The position numbers were made by a program, and so were the translations under genes. A stretch of DNA of 46,295 bases from Crocinitomicaceae bacterium. GTDB taxonomy: Bacteria; Bacteroidota; Bacteroidia; Flavobacteriales_D; Crocinitomicaceae. Within the stretch, counting starts at the first letter, position 1. Each line of letters begins with the position of its first letter. The stretch lies in contig JAKVAS010000007.1 in the NCBI GenBank assembly GCA_022448165.1, positions 1 to 46,295 on the forward strand, read 5' to 3'. Below are positions 26,207 through 34,709 of the stretch, piece after piece. The notes beneath the pieces are model-generated. The model was not told the origin of the DNA and ran no database searches. It saw only the letters and a list, made by a program, of their open reading frames with translations.

Positions 26207-27571
26207 TTAATTTAAATATGTTCTTGGGTCAGTTACTTTCCCTGTTAATGCAGATGCAGCAGCTGTAATTGGACTCGCCAGAATTGTCTTTGCCCCATCT
26301 CCTTGTCTTCCTTCAAAGTTTCTATTCGATGTTGAAATACATACCGAACCACTAGGAATTTTATCCTCGTTCATTGCTAAACACGCAGAACAACCAGGCT
26401 CTCTAAATTCAAATCCAACATTTTCAAAAATTCGATCCAATCCTTCTTCACACGCTTGTTTTCGCACCTCATTGGAACCAGGAACAACCCAAACGATTAC
26501 ATCATTGGCTTTTTTACGTCCATCTACAATTGCCGCTACTTGGCGTAAATCTTCAATTCGACTATTTGTACAACTTCCAATAAACACATAGTCTATTGGA
26601 GTTCCCATAATACTATCAGACTCGTGAAGTCCCATGTAATTAAGCCCTTTCTCACTATTTCGAACAGAAGCACTAATTTTTTCAGTTATATTGATTCCCG
26701 TATCCGGAGAAGTCCCAGTAGTAACCATTGGTTGAATATTGGACCCTTCAAGAATAATTTCCTTATCAAACACGGCTTTCACGTCTGAATTTAGAGATTT
26801 CCAATACTCTTTTAGTTCATTGGAGACCCCCACCTTTGAAGATACATAATCAATTGTAGATTGATCAATTCCAACTAATCCACCTCTTGCCCCCATTTCT
26901 ATACTCATGTTGCAAACTGTCATTCTCTCTTCCATCGATAAATTTCGGAATACACTTCCAGAAAACTCAACGAAATGACCGGTAGCTCCTTCTGTGCCTA
27001 ACTCAGCAATAATGAACAAAGCAACATCCTTAGCAGTTACGCCTTTTCCTAGGGTTCCGTTCACTTCAACTCGCATTGTCTTTGGTCTACTCAATAATAA
27101 ACATTGAGAAGCCATTACCTGTTCAACTTGAGATGTTCCAATTCCAAAAGCGATTGCTCCAAATGCTCCATGCGTTGAAGTGTGACTGTCACCACAAACA
27201 ATTGTCATTCCAGGCTGAGTAAGTCCATTCTCAGGGCCAACAACATGAACAATTCCATTCTTTTCATGTCCGATTCCAAATAGCTCTACTCCATGAGTTT
27301 TACAATTATCAATCAGGGTTTCTACCTGGTTTCTAGACTGTTCATTTTCTATTGGTAAATGCTGATTTTTCGTTGGAATATTATGATCAACCACCGCCGT
27401 TGTTCTAGAAGGGAATCGTAACTTTATACCCTTTTGATTTAGCCCATTAAATGCTTGAGGACTAGTGACTTCATGGATATAATGTCGATCAATGAACAAA
27501 ACATCTACTTCATTGGTAACAGCTTTCACTTTGTGTTGATCCCAAATTTTATCTATAATTGTTTTCCCCAT
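26207..27571 (-). CDS. leuC: 3-isopropylmalate dehydratase large subunit
   Basis: The 4Fe-4S subunit of isopropylmalate isomerase (2- to 3-isopropylmalate). 454 residues from the ATG at 27571 (MGKTIIDKIWDQHKV), the standard LeuC beginning. An ATG 12 nt earlier (27583) is in frame but would overlap leuA. Signatures: IVCGDSHTSTHGAFGAIAFGIGTSQ, then cluster cysteines in FIGSCTNSR and GCSACLAMN, and SNRNFEGRQGDGAKT near the end. The leuA stop and this ATG are separated by a single base (TAG-A-ATG), so translation is probably coupled. Confidence 0.96.
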   Translation of the reverse strand: MGKTIIDKIWDQHKVKAVTNEVDVLFIDRHYIHEVTSPQAFNGLNQKGIKLRFPSRTTAVVDHNIPTKNQHLPIENEQSRNQVETLIDNCKTHGVELFGIGHEKNGIVHVVGPENGLTQPGMTIVCGDSHTSTHGAFGAIAFGIGTSQVEQVMASQCLLLSRPKTMRVEVNGTLGKGVTAKDVALFIIAELGTEGATGHFVEFSGSVFRNLSMEERMTVCNMSIEMGARGGLVGIDQSTIDYVSSKVGVSNELKEYWKSLNSDVKAVFDKEIILEGSNIQPMVTTGTSPDTGINITEKISASVRNSEKGLNYMGLHESDSIMGTPIDYVFIGSCTNSRIEDLRQVAAIVDGRKKANDVIVWVVPGSNEVRKQACEEGLDRIFENVGFEFREPGCSACLAMNEDKIPSGSVCISTSNRNFEGRQGDGAKTILASPITAAASALTGKVTDPRTYLN

Positions 27572-27572
27572 T

Positions 27573-28718
27573 CTAAATTCCATTTAATAAGTTCATCAGT
27601 TGATTATCATCGACCTGATTGTAACGATCGGCAACAGTTAAAAAACGCTGATAAGCAACTTCCAACTTCTCCTTCGTCAATTTGACATTCATTTTTGCCG
27701 CTCGATAATTCAATGCTGCTCGGCCACTTCGCGCGGTTAGAATAATTTGAGAATCATCCGCACCAACCTGTTTTGGGTCAATAATTTCGTATGTTTCTCT
27801 ATTCTTGATTACACCATCCTGATGAATCCCTGAAGAATGGGCAAATGCGTTTTCTCCTACAATTGCCTTATTTCGCTGAACAGGCATATTCATTTCCAAT
27901 TCAATGATTTTCGAAATAGGCGTAAGTAGAGTCGTTTCAATATTCGTTTCAAATTGGATATGTTGATGTTGATGCATAATCATTACAACTTCCTCGAGAG
28001 ATGTATTTCCAGCTCTTTCACCAATACCATTAATCGTACACTCGATTTGTTTGGCTCCAGCAGTAATTCCAGCTATACTATTTGCAGTTGCTAAGCCAAG
28101 ATCATTATGGCAATGTGTTGACAGAATAGCCTTATCAATGTTTGGTACATTATTCATCAAATAAGCAATCTTCTGACCATATTGTTCTGGTAAGCAATAC
28201 CCCGTAGTATCAGGAATATTTATGACGGTTGCCCCTGAATCAATTGCAGCTTCAACAACACGAGCCAGATATTCATTATCTGTCCTACCTGCATCTTCAG
28301 CGTAAAATTCAACTTCGGCCACATAATTACGAGCATATTTCACGGCCTTTCTAGCGCGCTCAACAATCTCATCTTGTGTCGATCTCAACTTTGCATAAAC
28401 ATGGTGGTCTGATGTGCCAATTCCTGTATGAATTCTCGGATTATCTGATGGTTTCAATGCTTTAGCAGCAACATCAATATCACCCTCAACAGCACGTGTC
28501 AGGCCACAAATGGTCGTTCCTCGAATCTCTTTTGCGATTGTGTTAACTGCTTCAAAGTCTCCTGGACTAGAAACAGGGAACCCTGCTTCAATTACATCTA
28601 CACCTAATCGTTGTAGCTCAGTTGCTATTTCCAACTTTTGATGCGTGTTTAACTTACACCCGGGAACTTGTTCTCCGTCTCTCAGTGTAGTGTCAAATAT
28701 TTGGATTTGTTCTTTCAA
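27573..28718 (-). CDS. leuA: 2-isopropylmalate synthase, short form without the regulatory domain
   Basis: Condenses acetyl-CoA with 2-oxoisovalerate, the first committed step of leucine synthesis. 381 residues. The TIM-barrel catalytic domain starts [13 protein letters not shown] and has the metal-binding histidines in [14 protein letters not shown], then [16 protein letters not shown]. It stops shortly after the barrel and subdomain I, so the C-terminal LeuA allosteric domain found in ~500-residue enzymes is missing. Short forms are usual in Flavobacteriia. Homocitrate or citramalate synthase activity is a formal alternative, but the operon with leuC, leuD and leuB settles the role as leucine synthesis. 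Confidence 0.93.
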   Translation of the reverse strand: MKEQIQIFDTTLRDGEQVPGCKLNTHQKLEIATELQRLGVDVIEAGFPVSSPGDFEAVNTIAKEIRGTTICGLTRAVEGDIDVAAKALKPSDNPRIHTGIGTSDHHVYAKLRSTQDEIVERARKAVKYARNYVAEVEFYAEDAGRTDNEYLARVVEAAIDSGATVINIPDTTGYCLPEQYGQKIAYLMNNVPNIDKAILSTHCHNDLGLATANSIAGITAGAKQIECTINGIGERAGNTSLEEVVMIMHQHQHIQFETNIETTLLTPISKIIELEMNMPVQRNKAIVGENAFAHSSGIHQDGVIKNRETYEIIDPKQVGADDSQIILTARSGRAALNYRAAKMNVKLTKEKLEVAYQRFLTVADRYNQVDDNQLMNLLNGI

Positions 28719-28750
28719 AATTCCTAATTTCTTCTTAACGTTGTCTTCTA

Positions 28751-28758
28751 CAAATCTA
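28751..28758 (-). promoter_or_regulatory. Candidate -7 promoter element (TAGATTTG, minus strand) of the leu operon
   Basis: The plus strand reads CAAATCTA, an exact complement of TAnnTTTG. It lies 33 nt upstream of the leuA ATG. No clear TTG -33 box was found at the right spacing. No leader peptide rich in Leu codons was seen, so attenuation by a leader peptide is unlikely. Confidence 0.45.
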
Positions 28759-28870
28759 GATCAAGAGCACTCTAAAGGAAAATAAAAATCCACTGCTTTT
28801 GTGATGGTAAACTAAGCCACAATTGTTATAACCTGCTGACTTTAAGTAAATTAAAATTTAATTAATTCAC

Positions 28871-30415
28871 ATGTCCAAGTCTAATATTCATCCACTTACT
28901 GTACTTATTAAGTCCTTGACGAAAGCAGAAAAGCGTCATTTCAAGTTGTATGCAAAAAGAAATTTTGGAGATAAAGACCTTAAATTTTTAACCCTTTTTG
29001 ATCTGATTGTAACACATGGAGAAATAACTTCATCACGATTAGAAAAAAAACTTCCTGAGATGAAGCCAAGCGCGCTTTCAAATCTAAAGGCACATTTGTA
29101 TGAACAGCTTTTAATTAGTCTTCGATTAATTCATCACAACGATCCATCAATTCGGATTGAAGAACTCATCAGTTTTGCCAATGTTCTCTATGTAAAAGGG
29201 TTGTATTTACAAAGTTTAGAGCAATTAAAGCGAGCAAGAATTATTGCAACTAATTTTCAAAATGATCTGGCTCTGTATACAATCATTGAGATGGAACGAA
29301 AAATCGAATTGTTCTTCGTTACCGATAGTGGTTATGATCGCGCAAAAGATATTGTTGACACGAACGTAGAAATTCGCAACGTACTGCAATCGAGAGATGA
29401 GTGGTCAAATTTAGCTTTAGTTCTTTATGATTACTATTTGAAATTTGGGCATGTTAAAAATGAAGATCAGTTCAAGAAAGTGGAAATTTACTTTAAAGAT
29501 CGTGTAAGTAGTATTAGTGTCGCTACACCTTCATTACATAGCCGTGTTTACAAAGAAATGTCTTATACATGGTTTCATTTTATTACTCAAAATTTTGTGC
29601 TTTGCTACAAGCATGCAAATAATTGGGTAGAACAGATGAGACAGAGCGAATATCTCATGAAAAAGGATCCAATCATGTATTTGAAAGGGATTCATAACAT
29701 CCTTTCTGCTTTATTCTACTCCAATAAACCGCGACAATTTGAACAACATTACAATTCGCTGATAACATACATAGAAAATCATCGAGAGAATTTTGATTCT
29801 AATACTCGTATCACAGCAGATATCTATAATTATATAGGTAAATTAAACCTGCTTTTCTTAAAAGGTGACTTCAGTGAGAATGACATTTTAGTGGCAGAAA
29901 TAGATGAATGGCTAAATGAGCATATTCTATATCTAGATCAAATTCGGATTCAGGTATTTTACTATAAAATGGCCTGCCTATATTTTGGATCAGATGAATT
30001 CAAAAAATGCATCATTTACCTAAATAGAATTATCAATTCATCCCATAAGGAACAACATTTAAAGCAAGATGTTCAGTGTTTTGCGCGAATTTTGAATCTT
30101 GTCGCTCACTATGAATTAGGCAATGATGAACTAGTCGAATATCAATTAAAAAATACTTATAGATTTTTAATTAAATATGGTGATTTACAACAGGTTCAAA
30201 AATTGATCATTGAATTTATTCGTAAATCAGTATATATGAACAGAAATGAAATGACCCCTCATTTTATCGAGCTTAAATCTCAAATGGTTTGTATTTTTGA
30301 TGACAAATATGAACAGCGCCCACTTTTATACTTAGATTTAATTTCTTGGTTAACGGCAAAAGTTGAAGGAAGGAAAGTAGAGCATGTAATTCAAGAACGA
30401 CAACGAACTCGATAA
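28871..30415 (+). CDS. Uncharacterised alpha-helical repeat (TPR-like) protein
   Basis: 514 residues, soluble, almost entirely helical. No signal peptide or enzyme motif. The N-terminal ~80 residues carry a conserved-looking segment (IKSLTKAEKRHFKLYAKR ... LKFLTLFDLI). The rest reads as degenerate helix-turn-helix repeats with alternating Leu/Tyr/Phe packing positions, suggesting a scaffold. It ends 6 nt before the MutS-like ATPase gene and is surely co-transcribed with it, so the two may work together; nothing in the sequence shows how. A clear promoter was not found upstream. Confidence 0.65.
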   Translation: MSKSNIHPLTVLIKSLTKAEKRHFKLYAKRNFGDKDLKFLTLFDLIVTHGEITSSRLEKKLPEMKPSALSNLKAHLYEQLLISLRLIHHNDPSIRIEELISFANVLYVKGLYLQSLEQLKRARIIATNFQNDLALYTIIEMERKIELFFVTDSGYDRAKDIVDTNVEIRNVLQSRDEWSNLALVLYDYYLKFGHVKNEDQFKKVEIYFKDRVSSISVATPSLHSRVYKEMSYTWFHFITQNFVLCYKHANNWVEQMRQSEYLMKKDPIMYLKGIHNILSALFYSNKPRQFEQHYNSLITYIENHRENFDSNTRITADIYNYIGKLNLLFLKGDFSENDILVAEIDEWLNEHILYLDQIRIQVFYYKMACLYFGSDEFKKCIIYLNRIINSSHKEQHLKQDVQCFARILNLVAHYELGNDELVEYQLKNTYRFLIKYGDLQQVQKLIIEFIRKSVYMNRNEMTPHFIELKSQMVCIFDDKYEQRPLLYLDLISWLTAKVEGRKVEHVIQERQRTR

Positions 30416-30421
30416 ATAAGT

Positions 30422-32194
30422 ATGAATATAGAAGAAGTCTACCTATCTAAAAAAGAACAATTCGGAAAAAAACTAAGTCAAGTAAAACAGAGCCTTGTAT
30501 TACTTTCGACATTACGGTTAGGGGTTTTTATTCTAACCGGATTTTCCATCTATTTCTTTTGGGGGCAAACAGCCATGGTAGTTACATCTAGTGTTCTTGG
30601 CTTTGGTGTTTTTGGATTTCTCATTGCCCGTTATGCCGGGTTGGTAAATCGTAAGAGATACTTTGAAGCATTAAAGAAAGTAAACCAAACTGAAATTAAT
30701 GCTCTTGATAAAAATTATGAAGGAATTTCTGATGGAGCCGAATTCCTACAATCAGATCATTACTTTAATCAAGACATTGATTTGTATGGACCAGGAACCA
30801 TCTTTCAAGTTATAAATCGTACAGAAACTGTTAGAGGTGAACAATTGCTTTCTTCATGGATGAATTCAAACAACATTTCATCCATAGTATCCCGACAAGA
30901 GGGAATAAAAGAAATCGGAGAAAAGATCGATTGGAGACAACATTATAAAGCAACAGCTGGGCAAATAAAAGATGAACTTGACACCCGAGTAATCTTAAAA
31001 TGGTTAACGGAATATAGGAGATTTATTCCCGCTATATTTCGATTCATTCCAGCAGCATTTTCAATTGCATCAGTTATTATGATTACTCTCTATGCAATAG
31101 AGTTTATTCCCGGTATGTATTTGGTATATTGGTTGTTTCTAGGGCTTGGAATCACTGGCCCATATTTTAAACGAATTCATAAAACATATATAAATGTAAG
31201 TCAAGTACAAGATACCTTTGTTAACTACTCAAAGCTCCTAACATCAATAGAAACGGAAACATTTACTTCTAAGATTCTTCGTGATCAACAAGCTAAAATT
31301 GTTGAAGATGGACATAAAGCTTCCGCTATTCTGAATAGATTGGCTAAAGACATTAGTAACCTAAGTAATCGGAATAACATGATGATGATGCCAATCTTGA
31401 ATGGTTATTTTTTATGGGATTTACATTTTACTTATCGTATAGAAACATGGATTTCTGAATTTAACACAACCGCCAAACGTTGGTTCGAAACCATTGAGTA
31501 CTTTGATGCAATCTCTTCTTTCGGAAACTATGCGTACAACCACCCGAACCACATTTATGCCAACATTTTAGAAAGTGAAGGAAAAACATTAATAGCTAAG
31601 GGAATGGCGCACCCTCTTCTCGACACTCAAAAATGTGTTACAAACGATGTAACCATCAATACCGAAGACTTTATTATTATAACCGGTGCGAATATGGCTG
31701 GTAAAAGTACATTTTTACGAACTGTGGCGTTAAATATAGTACTCACAAACTGTGGGCTTCCTGTACCTTCAAAAACTTTCGATTACAAGCCTATCAAGTT
31801 GATTTCAAGCATGCGCACAAGTGACTCTCTATTAGATGATGAATCGTATTTCTTCTCAGAGTTAAAACGTTTAAAGTTTATTGTAGAGGAAATTAAAAAA
31901 GATACATACTTTATTATTTTAGATGAAATATTGAAAGGAACCAACAGTAAGGATAAAGCTGAAGGTTCTGCCAAATTTGTAGAAAAATTGGTTGCTTCAA
32001 GCTCCACTGGGCTTATTGCAACACATGATTTGAGTTTATGTATTTTAGAAAACAAATTACCAACTGTGCGAAACCACTATTTTGACGCCGAAATCATCAA
32101 TAACGAACTCTTTTTCGACTACCGATTTAAAGATGGTGTTTGTCAAAATATGAACGCTTCATTTCTTCTTAAAAAAATGGGAATTGTAGATTAA
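30422..32194 (+). CDS. Membrane-anchored MutS-like ATPase
   Basis: 590 residues. The last ~200 residues are the ABC-type ATPase domain of MutS proteins: Walker A GANMAGKST at 422-430 (K428), a MRTSDSLLDDESYFFSELKRL stretch, Walker B FIILDEILKGTNSKDKAEG and the ATHD switch motif. The N-terminal mismatch-recognition domain of MutS is absent. Instead there are two pairs of hydrophobic helices at about 30-48 and 51-69, and about 206-227 and 229-247. It therefore looks like a MutS paralogue fixed in the inner membrane with ATPase and lever domains in the cytoplasm. It has no Smr nuclease domain, so it is not MutS2. Function in DNA repair should not be assumed. Confidence 0.85.
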   Translation: MNIEEVYLSKKEQFGKKLSQVKQSLVLLSTLRLGVFILTGFSIYFFWGQTAMVVTSSVLGFGVFGFLIARYAGLVNRKRYFEALKKVNQTEINALDKNYEGISDGAEFLQSDHYFNQDIDLYGPGTIFQVINRTETVRGEQLLSSWMNSNNISSIVSRQEGIKEIGEKIDWRQHYKATAGQIKDELDTRVILKWLTEYRRFIPAIFRFIPAAFSIASVIMITLYAIEFIPGMYLVYWLFLGLGITGPYFKRIHKTYINVSQVQDTFVNYSKLLTSIETETFTSKILRDQQAKIVEDGHKASAILNRLAKDISNLSNRNNMMMMPILNGYFLWDLHFTYRIETWISEFNTTAKRWFETIEYFDAISSFGNYAYNHPNHIYANILESEGKTLIAKGMAHPLLDTQKCVTNDVTINTEDFIIITGANMAGKSTFLRTVALNIVLTNCGLPVPSKTFDYKPIKLISSMRTSDSLLDDESYFFSELKRLKFIVEEIKKDTYFIILDEILKGTNSKDKAEGSAKFVEKLVASSSTGLIATHDLSLCILENKLPTVRNHYFDAEIINNELFFDYRFKDGVCQNMNASFLLKKMGIVD

Positions 32195-32201
32195 ACAATA
32201 T

Positions 32202-32233
32202 AAAAAAGGATGAAGCGATAATCCACTTCATCC
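32202..32233 (-). terminator. Terminator of the 106-aa gene (minus strand), possibly bidirectional
   Basis: GGATGAAG (32208-32215) / CTTCATCC (32226-32233). On the minus strand the stem is followed by TTTTTT, a good terminator for the gene ending at 32253. On the plus strand it lies 13 nt after the MutS-like gene but lacks a clean T-run. Confidence 0.75.
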
Positions 32234-32252
32234 AAATTAATTTCTTCTTAAT

Positions 32253-32573
32253 TTAGTTCGACGCAGAAAGAATAAAGTCAATCGTTTCTTTGAACCCTAA
32301 ATCTAGATGGAAACCTAATCTATTTCTAGCATCAATTAATTTATCGATATTAATTGTCCCATCTTTTCCAATTTTGGTGTTTATTCCCTGTGCACTGCTA
32401 AAAGCAATTGTTCCATCTTTCCAGACATGGATATGAGGATACTTCCTTGCTCCAAAGTTACCGATAAACATTTCTTTTCGGCTTTTATCAATCTCGCAAT
32501 CTTTCTCCCTAGCAATTTCGATTAAATCATCAAGTTCTACTGAAACATCTGGTGTTATTACTAAATTTCGCAT
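32253..32573 (-). CDS. Hypothetical protein, 106 aa
   Basis: A small soluble protein with no signal peptide and no recognised motif. The first half is acidic (VELDDLIEIAREKDCEIDKSRKEM), followed by a beta-like GNFGARKYPHIHVWKDGTIAFSS segment and a C-terminal helix (GFHLDLGFKETIDFILSAS). Codon use and its own terminator support a real gene. It stands alone between the MutS-like gene and the phosphatase gene. No function is assigned. Confidence 0.6.
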   Translation of the reverse strand: MRNLVITPDVSVELDDLIEIAREKDCEIDKSRKEMFIGNFGARKYPHIHVWKDGTIAFSSAQGINTKIGKDGTINIDKLIDARNRLGFHLDLGFKETIDFILSASN

Positions 32574-32837
32574 TATAATTAATTAGTGTAATTCCTACTC
32601 ATAAGCTTTTCGGATTCCGCTCATTAGTACATAGTAGACTGCTGACTTTCAACATTGAATATAGTAAATATATCAATTATGAATAAAGAACTAAACCCGT
32701 TTTTATTCCGAAAAACAACAGGTATATTTCAAGTTACGAATCAATAATTCCTAAATATTGACAGCTATAAAATTCAATTTCGCTTTTCGAACCACTTTAA
32801 AAACAAGAATTAGTTACCCAGCCATCTCTGTTTAGAT

Positions 32838-33668
32838 CTAAACCTTTACACCAACAATACAGACATCGTCAATCTGCTCTTGATCTCCTTTCCAATTGTT
32901 GTATGACAATAAAAGCTTCTTCTTTTGCACATCCATTTCCTCGTTCTCAATGCTACGTAGTAAATTTCGAAAACGTTTCCGATTAAACTTCTTACCATTT
33001 TCACCTCCAAACTGATTGGTATAACCATCAGAAAACAAATAAAAACAGTCTCCTTTTATCAAATCAAACTCTACTGTTGTAAAGCATTTTTCTGTGAAGG
33101 AATGTCCAACAGAAGACAATCCTTTTTTATATTCTATTAACTCTCCATTACGAAGCAATAGTAACGGTCTCCCAGCCCCGCAATAATATCCTTTTTGATC
33201 TTTTATGTTGAACTTACAAAAAGCAATGTCCATTCCATCTCTAATTTCTCCAGATCGCAAATGCTCATTAAATAAACTAACCATCTCTTCATCTAACAAC
33301 CCTATAATATTTGCCGGATCCTTAGCCCCTTTTAAGCGCATAATTTGACGAAGAATCGTATTACCAGCTATGTTTACAAGCGCTCCAGGCACTCCATGTC
33401 CAGTACAATCACCAACCGCAAAGTAAACATCATCACCTTCCTGATAAAACCAATAAAAATCACCTCCAACAACATCTTTTGGTTGAAACATAACAAAAGC
33501 GTCATCAAAAACACCTTTAAATAATTCTTCCTTTGGTAAAACAGACTGCTGAATACTCCCTGCGTAGCGAATACTTTCATCCATTTCCCTAGATTTTATT
33601 TCCAAACTTGTTAATCTATCTTGTTCAGAAATGCTTACTTCTAATCTTTCTTCAATCAATGCTTCCAT
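32838..33668 (-). CDS. SpoIIE/RsbU-type PP2C serine phosphatase, stand-alone
   Basis: 276 residues. A short N-terminal coiled coil leads into the typical Bacteroidota linker ESIRYAGSIQQSVLP. The SpoIIE phosphatase domain follows: VVGGDFYWF with metal ligand D70, GDCTGHGVPGALV with D87, a later FSDGYTNQ and the closing DQEQIDDVCIVGVKV. These enzymes dephosphorylate anti-anti-sigma-like proteins in partner-switching pathways. Most Bacteroidota members carry an N-terminal sensor (TPR, PAS or 7TM); this one has none, so it must be controlled by a separate partner. It is transcribed away from the 1-kb gene-free region upstream of it. Confidence 0.9.
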   Translation of the reverse strand: MEALIEERLEVSISEQDRLTSLEIKSREMDESIRYAGSIQQSVLPKEELFKGVFDDAFVMFQPKDVVGGDFYWFYQEGDDVYFAVGDCTGHGVPGALVNIAGNTILRQIMRLKGAKDPANIIGLLDEEMVSLFNEHLRSGEIRDGMDIAFCKFNIKDQKGYYCGAGRPLLLLRNGELIEYKKGLSSVGHSFTEKCFTTVEFDLIKGDCFYLFSDGYTNQFGGENGKKFNRKRFRNLLRSIENEEMDVQKKKLLLSYNNWKGDQEQIDDVCIVGVKV

Positions 33669-34087
33669 AGATTAAAATTTTAAAACGATAAATAAATGGC
33701 GATTTCCGATTTTCAAGAGCTTTAGGAACTCTATGATTAGGATACGTATAAATAAACGTAATGATCATAAAATCAATAATTGATCATACGATCCCCTTTT
33801 TTTGGATAATTAAAATTAGAAAGTATATCGTAATTAAAAAAAGTAAAACAATACTAAATTTCGTCGAATCATTTTTTTTTTTCAGCTGCTTGAAAAGCCA
33901 CCTAAATTCGAACATAATCGTTATTCCTTATCCCTTAGTATTAATCCCGACCTCAATCATCTCACCCAATGAAACCTTAACGATCTCTAAAACAACCTAT
34001 TTAACAATCTACTTTACTCTTCTGAAAGTTATGGAATAGTACCTCACATTCAGTAGATTTCTAAAAGAGCATTTAACATGTTCATTT

Positions 34088-34149
34088 TGACATGACACAA
34101 TCCGCATTCCCCTGTCATATGTCATGTCACAACACTTTAAAGCCTGTCA
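34088..34149. repeat. Cluster of six TGACA/TGTCA pentamers with a 10-bp inverted repeat
   Basis: TGACA-TGACA (34088-34097), then TGTCA (34113), TGTCA (34120), TGTCA (34125) and TGTCA (34145). TGACATGACA and TGTCATGTCA (34120-34129) form a perfect 10-bp inverted repeat with a 22-nt gap. Such arrays are typical binding sites of dimeric regulators; it lies about 290-350 nt upstream of the sigma-54-like promoter. Confidence 0.55.
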
Positions 34150-34435
34150 ATTCTAAAAATATGTTAAAACCCATTTCGAGGATTCCCATCGTTTATAATT
34201 TTCCAAAAACAAATTCAATTTTTTTCTTCGATTAATCTCTTACCCATCAAATAATTACAAAGCACCTATGAACACCTGAATAACAAGTAATTAACTATGC
34301 TTGCACAAGGAGTTAAAGAGCTAATTACCTCACCCTCAATTTAAAAAATATGTTAAAAATGCATCCTTGATGTAATTTTCCACGAGTTCAAACGTATTAT
34401 AAGCATAGCGATACAAGTTGAAAAAACTGAAAAAG

Positions 34436-34451
34436 TTGGCACACAATTTGA
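34436..34451 (+). promoter_or_regulatory. Sigma-54 (RpoN)-like promoter
   Basis: TTGGCAC-ACAAT-TTGA fits the -24/-12 consensus (TGGCAC, 5 nt, TTGC) with the exact spacing and a single mismatch, the final C replaced by A. Transcription would start near 34463, with no protein gene in the following ~245 nt. Confidence 0.5.
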
Positions 34452-34462
34452 ATAAGTTAAAT

Positions 34463-34550
34463 CAACTAAGTAGAAGTTAGTTTTCATAAGTAGTAGTAGT
34501 TTAGGTTTTGAAAGGGAGGATGCCAGTCTTCCCTTTCATGTTTTATAAGC
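34463..34550 (+). ncRNA. Possible small RNA, about 85 nt, ending in a terminator hairpin
   Basis: Boundaries are inferred: start about 12 nt after the sigma-54-like -12 box, end in the T-rich tract after the hairpin 34510-34537. The body contains TAGTAGTAGTTTAGGTTTTG. It could instead be an untranslated leader or attenuator for the DUF6438 gene at 34710, but that gene has its own -7 box. No known RNA family was recognised. Confidence 0.35.
34510..34537 (+). terminator. Hairpin with T-rich tail in the gene-free region
   Basis: An 11-bp stem, GAAAGGGAGGA / TCTTCCCTTTC with one G-T pair, and loop TGCCAG. It is followed by ATGTTTTATAAGCGTTTTAATTTTT, which is T-rich though interrupted. No plus-strand protein gene lies upstream, so it probably ends a non-coding transcript. 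Confidence 0.6.
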
Positions 34551-34697
34551 GTTTTAATTTTTAAGAGATCAAGCAACGAAATTTGATGACCATATAATAA
34601 CTCATCCAATCAAGCAAAATAATACTCTGTTCACTCAACAAAGAATCACATTCAATCTATCAAACTACTAGGTGATAAAAAGATAACTTCTATTTCG

Positions 34698-34705
34698 TAA
34701 ATTTG
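34698..34705 (+). promoter_or_regulatory. Candidate -7 promoter element (TAAATTTG) abutting an ATG
   Basis: An exact TAnnTTTG match ending 5 nt before the ATG at 34710. If used, the transcript would start at or within a few bases of the start codon, giving a leaderless or nearly leaderless mRNA. No TTG -33 box was found. Confidence 0.4.
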
Positions 34706-34709
34706 ATAT

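Larger units (their letters stand above)
33669..34709. other. Gene-free region of 1041 nt with regulatory-looking structure
   Basis: No convincing protein gene is present; the best reading frame (33761-34039) has low-complexity, Ile/Lys/Phe-rich composition and no start signal. The stretch is very AT-rich. It holds six TGACA/TGTCA pentamers at 34088-34149, a sigma-54-like promoter at 34436-34451, a terminator-like hairpin at 34510-34537 and a -7 box at the right edge. The first ~400 nt show nothing recognisable. Confidence 0.65.

Noticed and set aside
32830-32843. Palindrome GTTTAGATCTAAAC at the end of the SpoIIE phosphatase gene
   Set aside because: It overlaps the stop codon and the last codon, has no T-run, and does not look like a terminator or operator.
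33761-34039. Open reading frame of 92 codons in the gene-free region
   Set aside because: Low-complexity Ile/Lys/Phe/Thr composition, no promoter or start context, and no family resemblance; AT-rich DNA gives such frames by chance.
34520-34564. Tiny 14-codon frame (MPVFPFMFYKRFNF) preceded directly by GGGAGG
   Set aside because: The Shine-Dalgarno-like GGGAGG abuts the ATG with no spacer, and both lie inside the stem of the hairpin; a terminator is the simpler reading.
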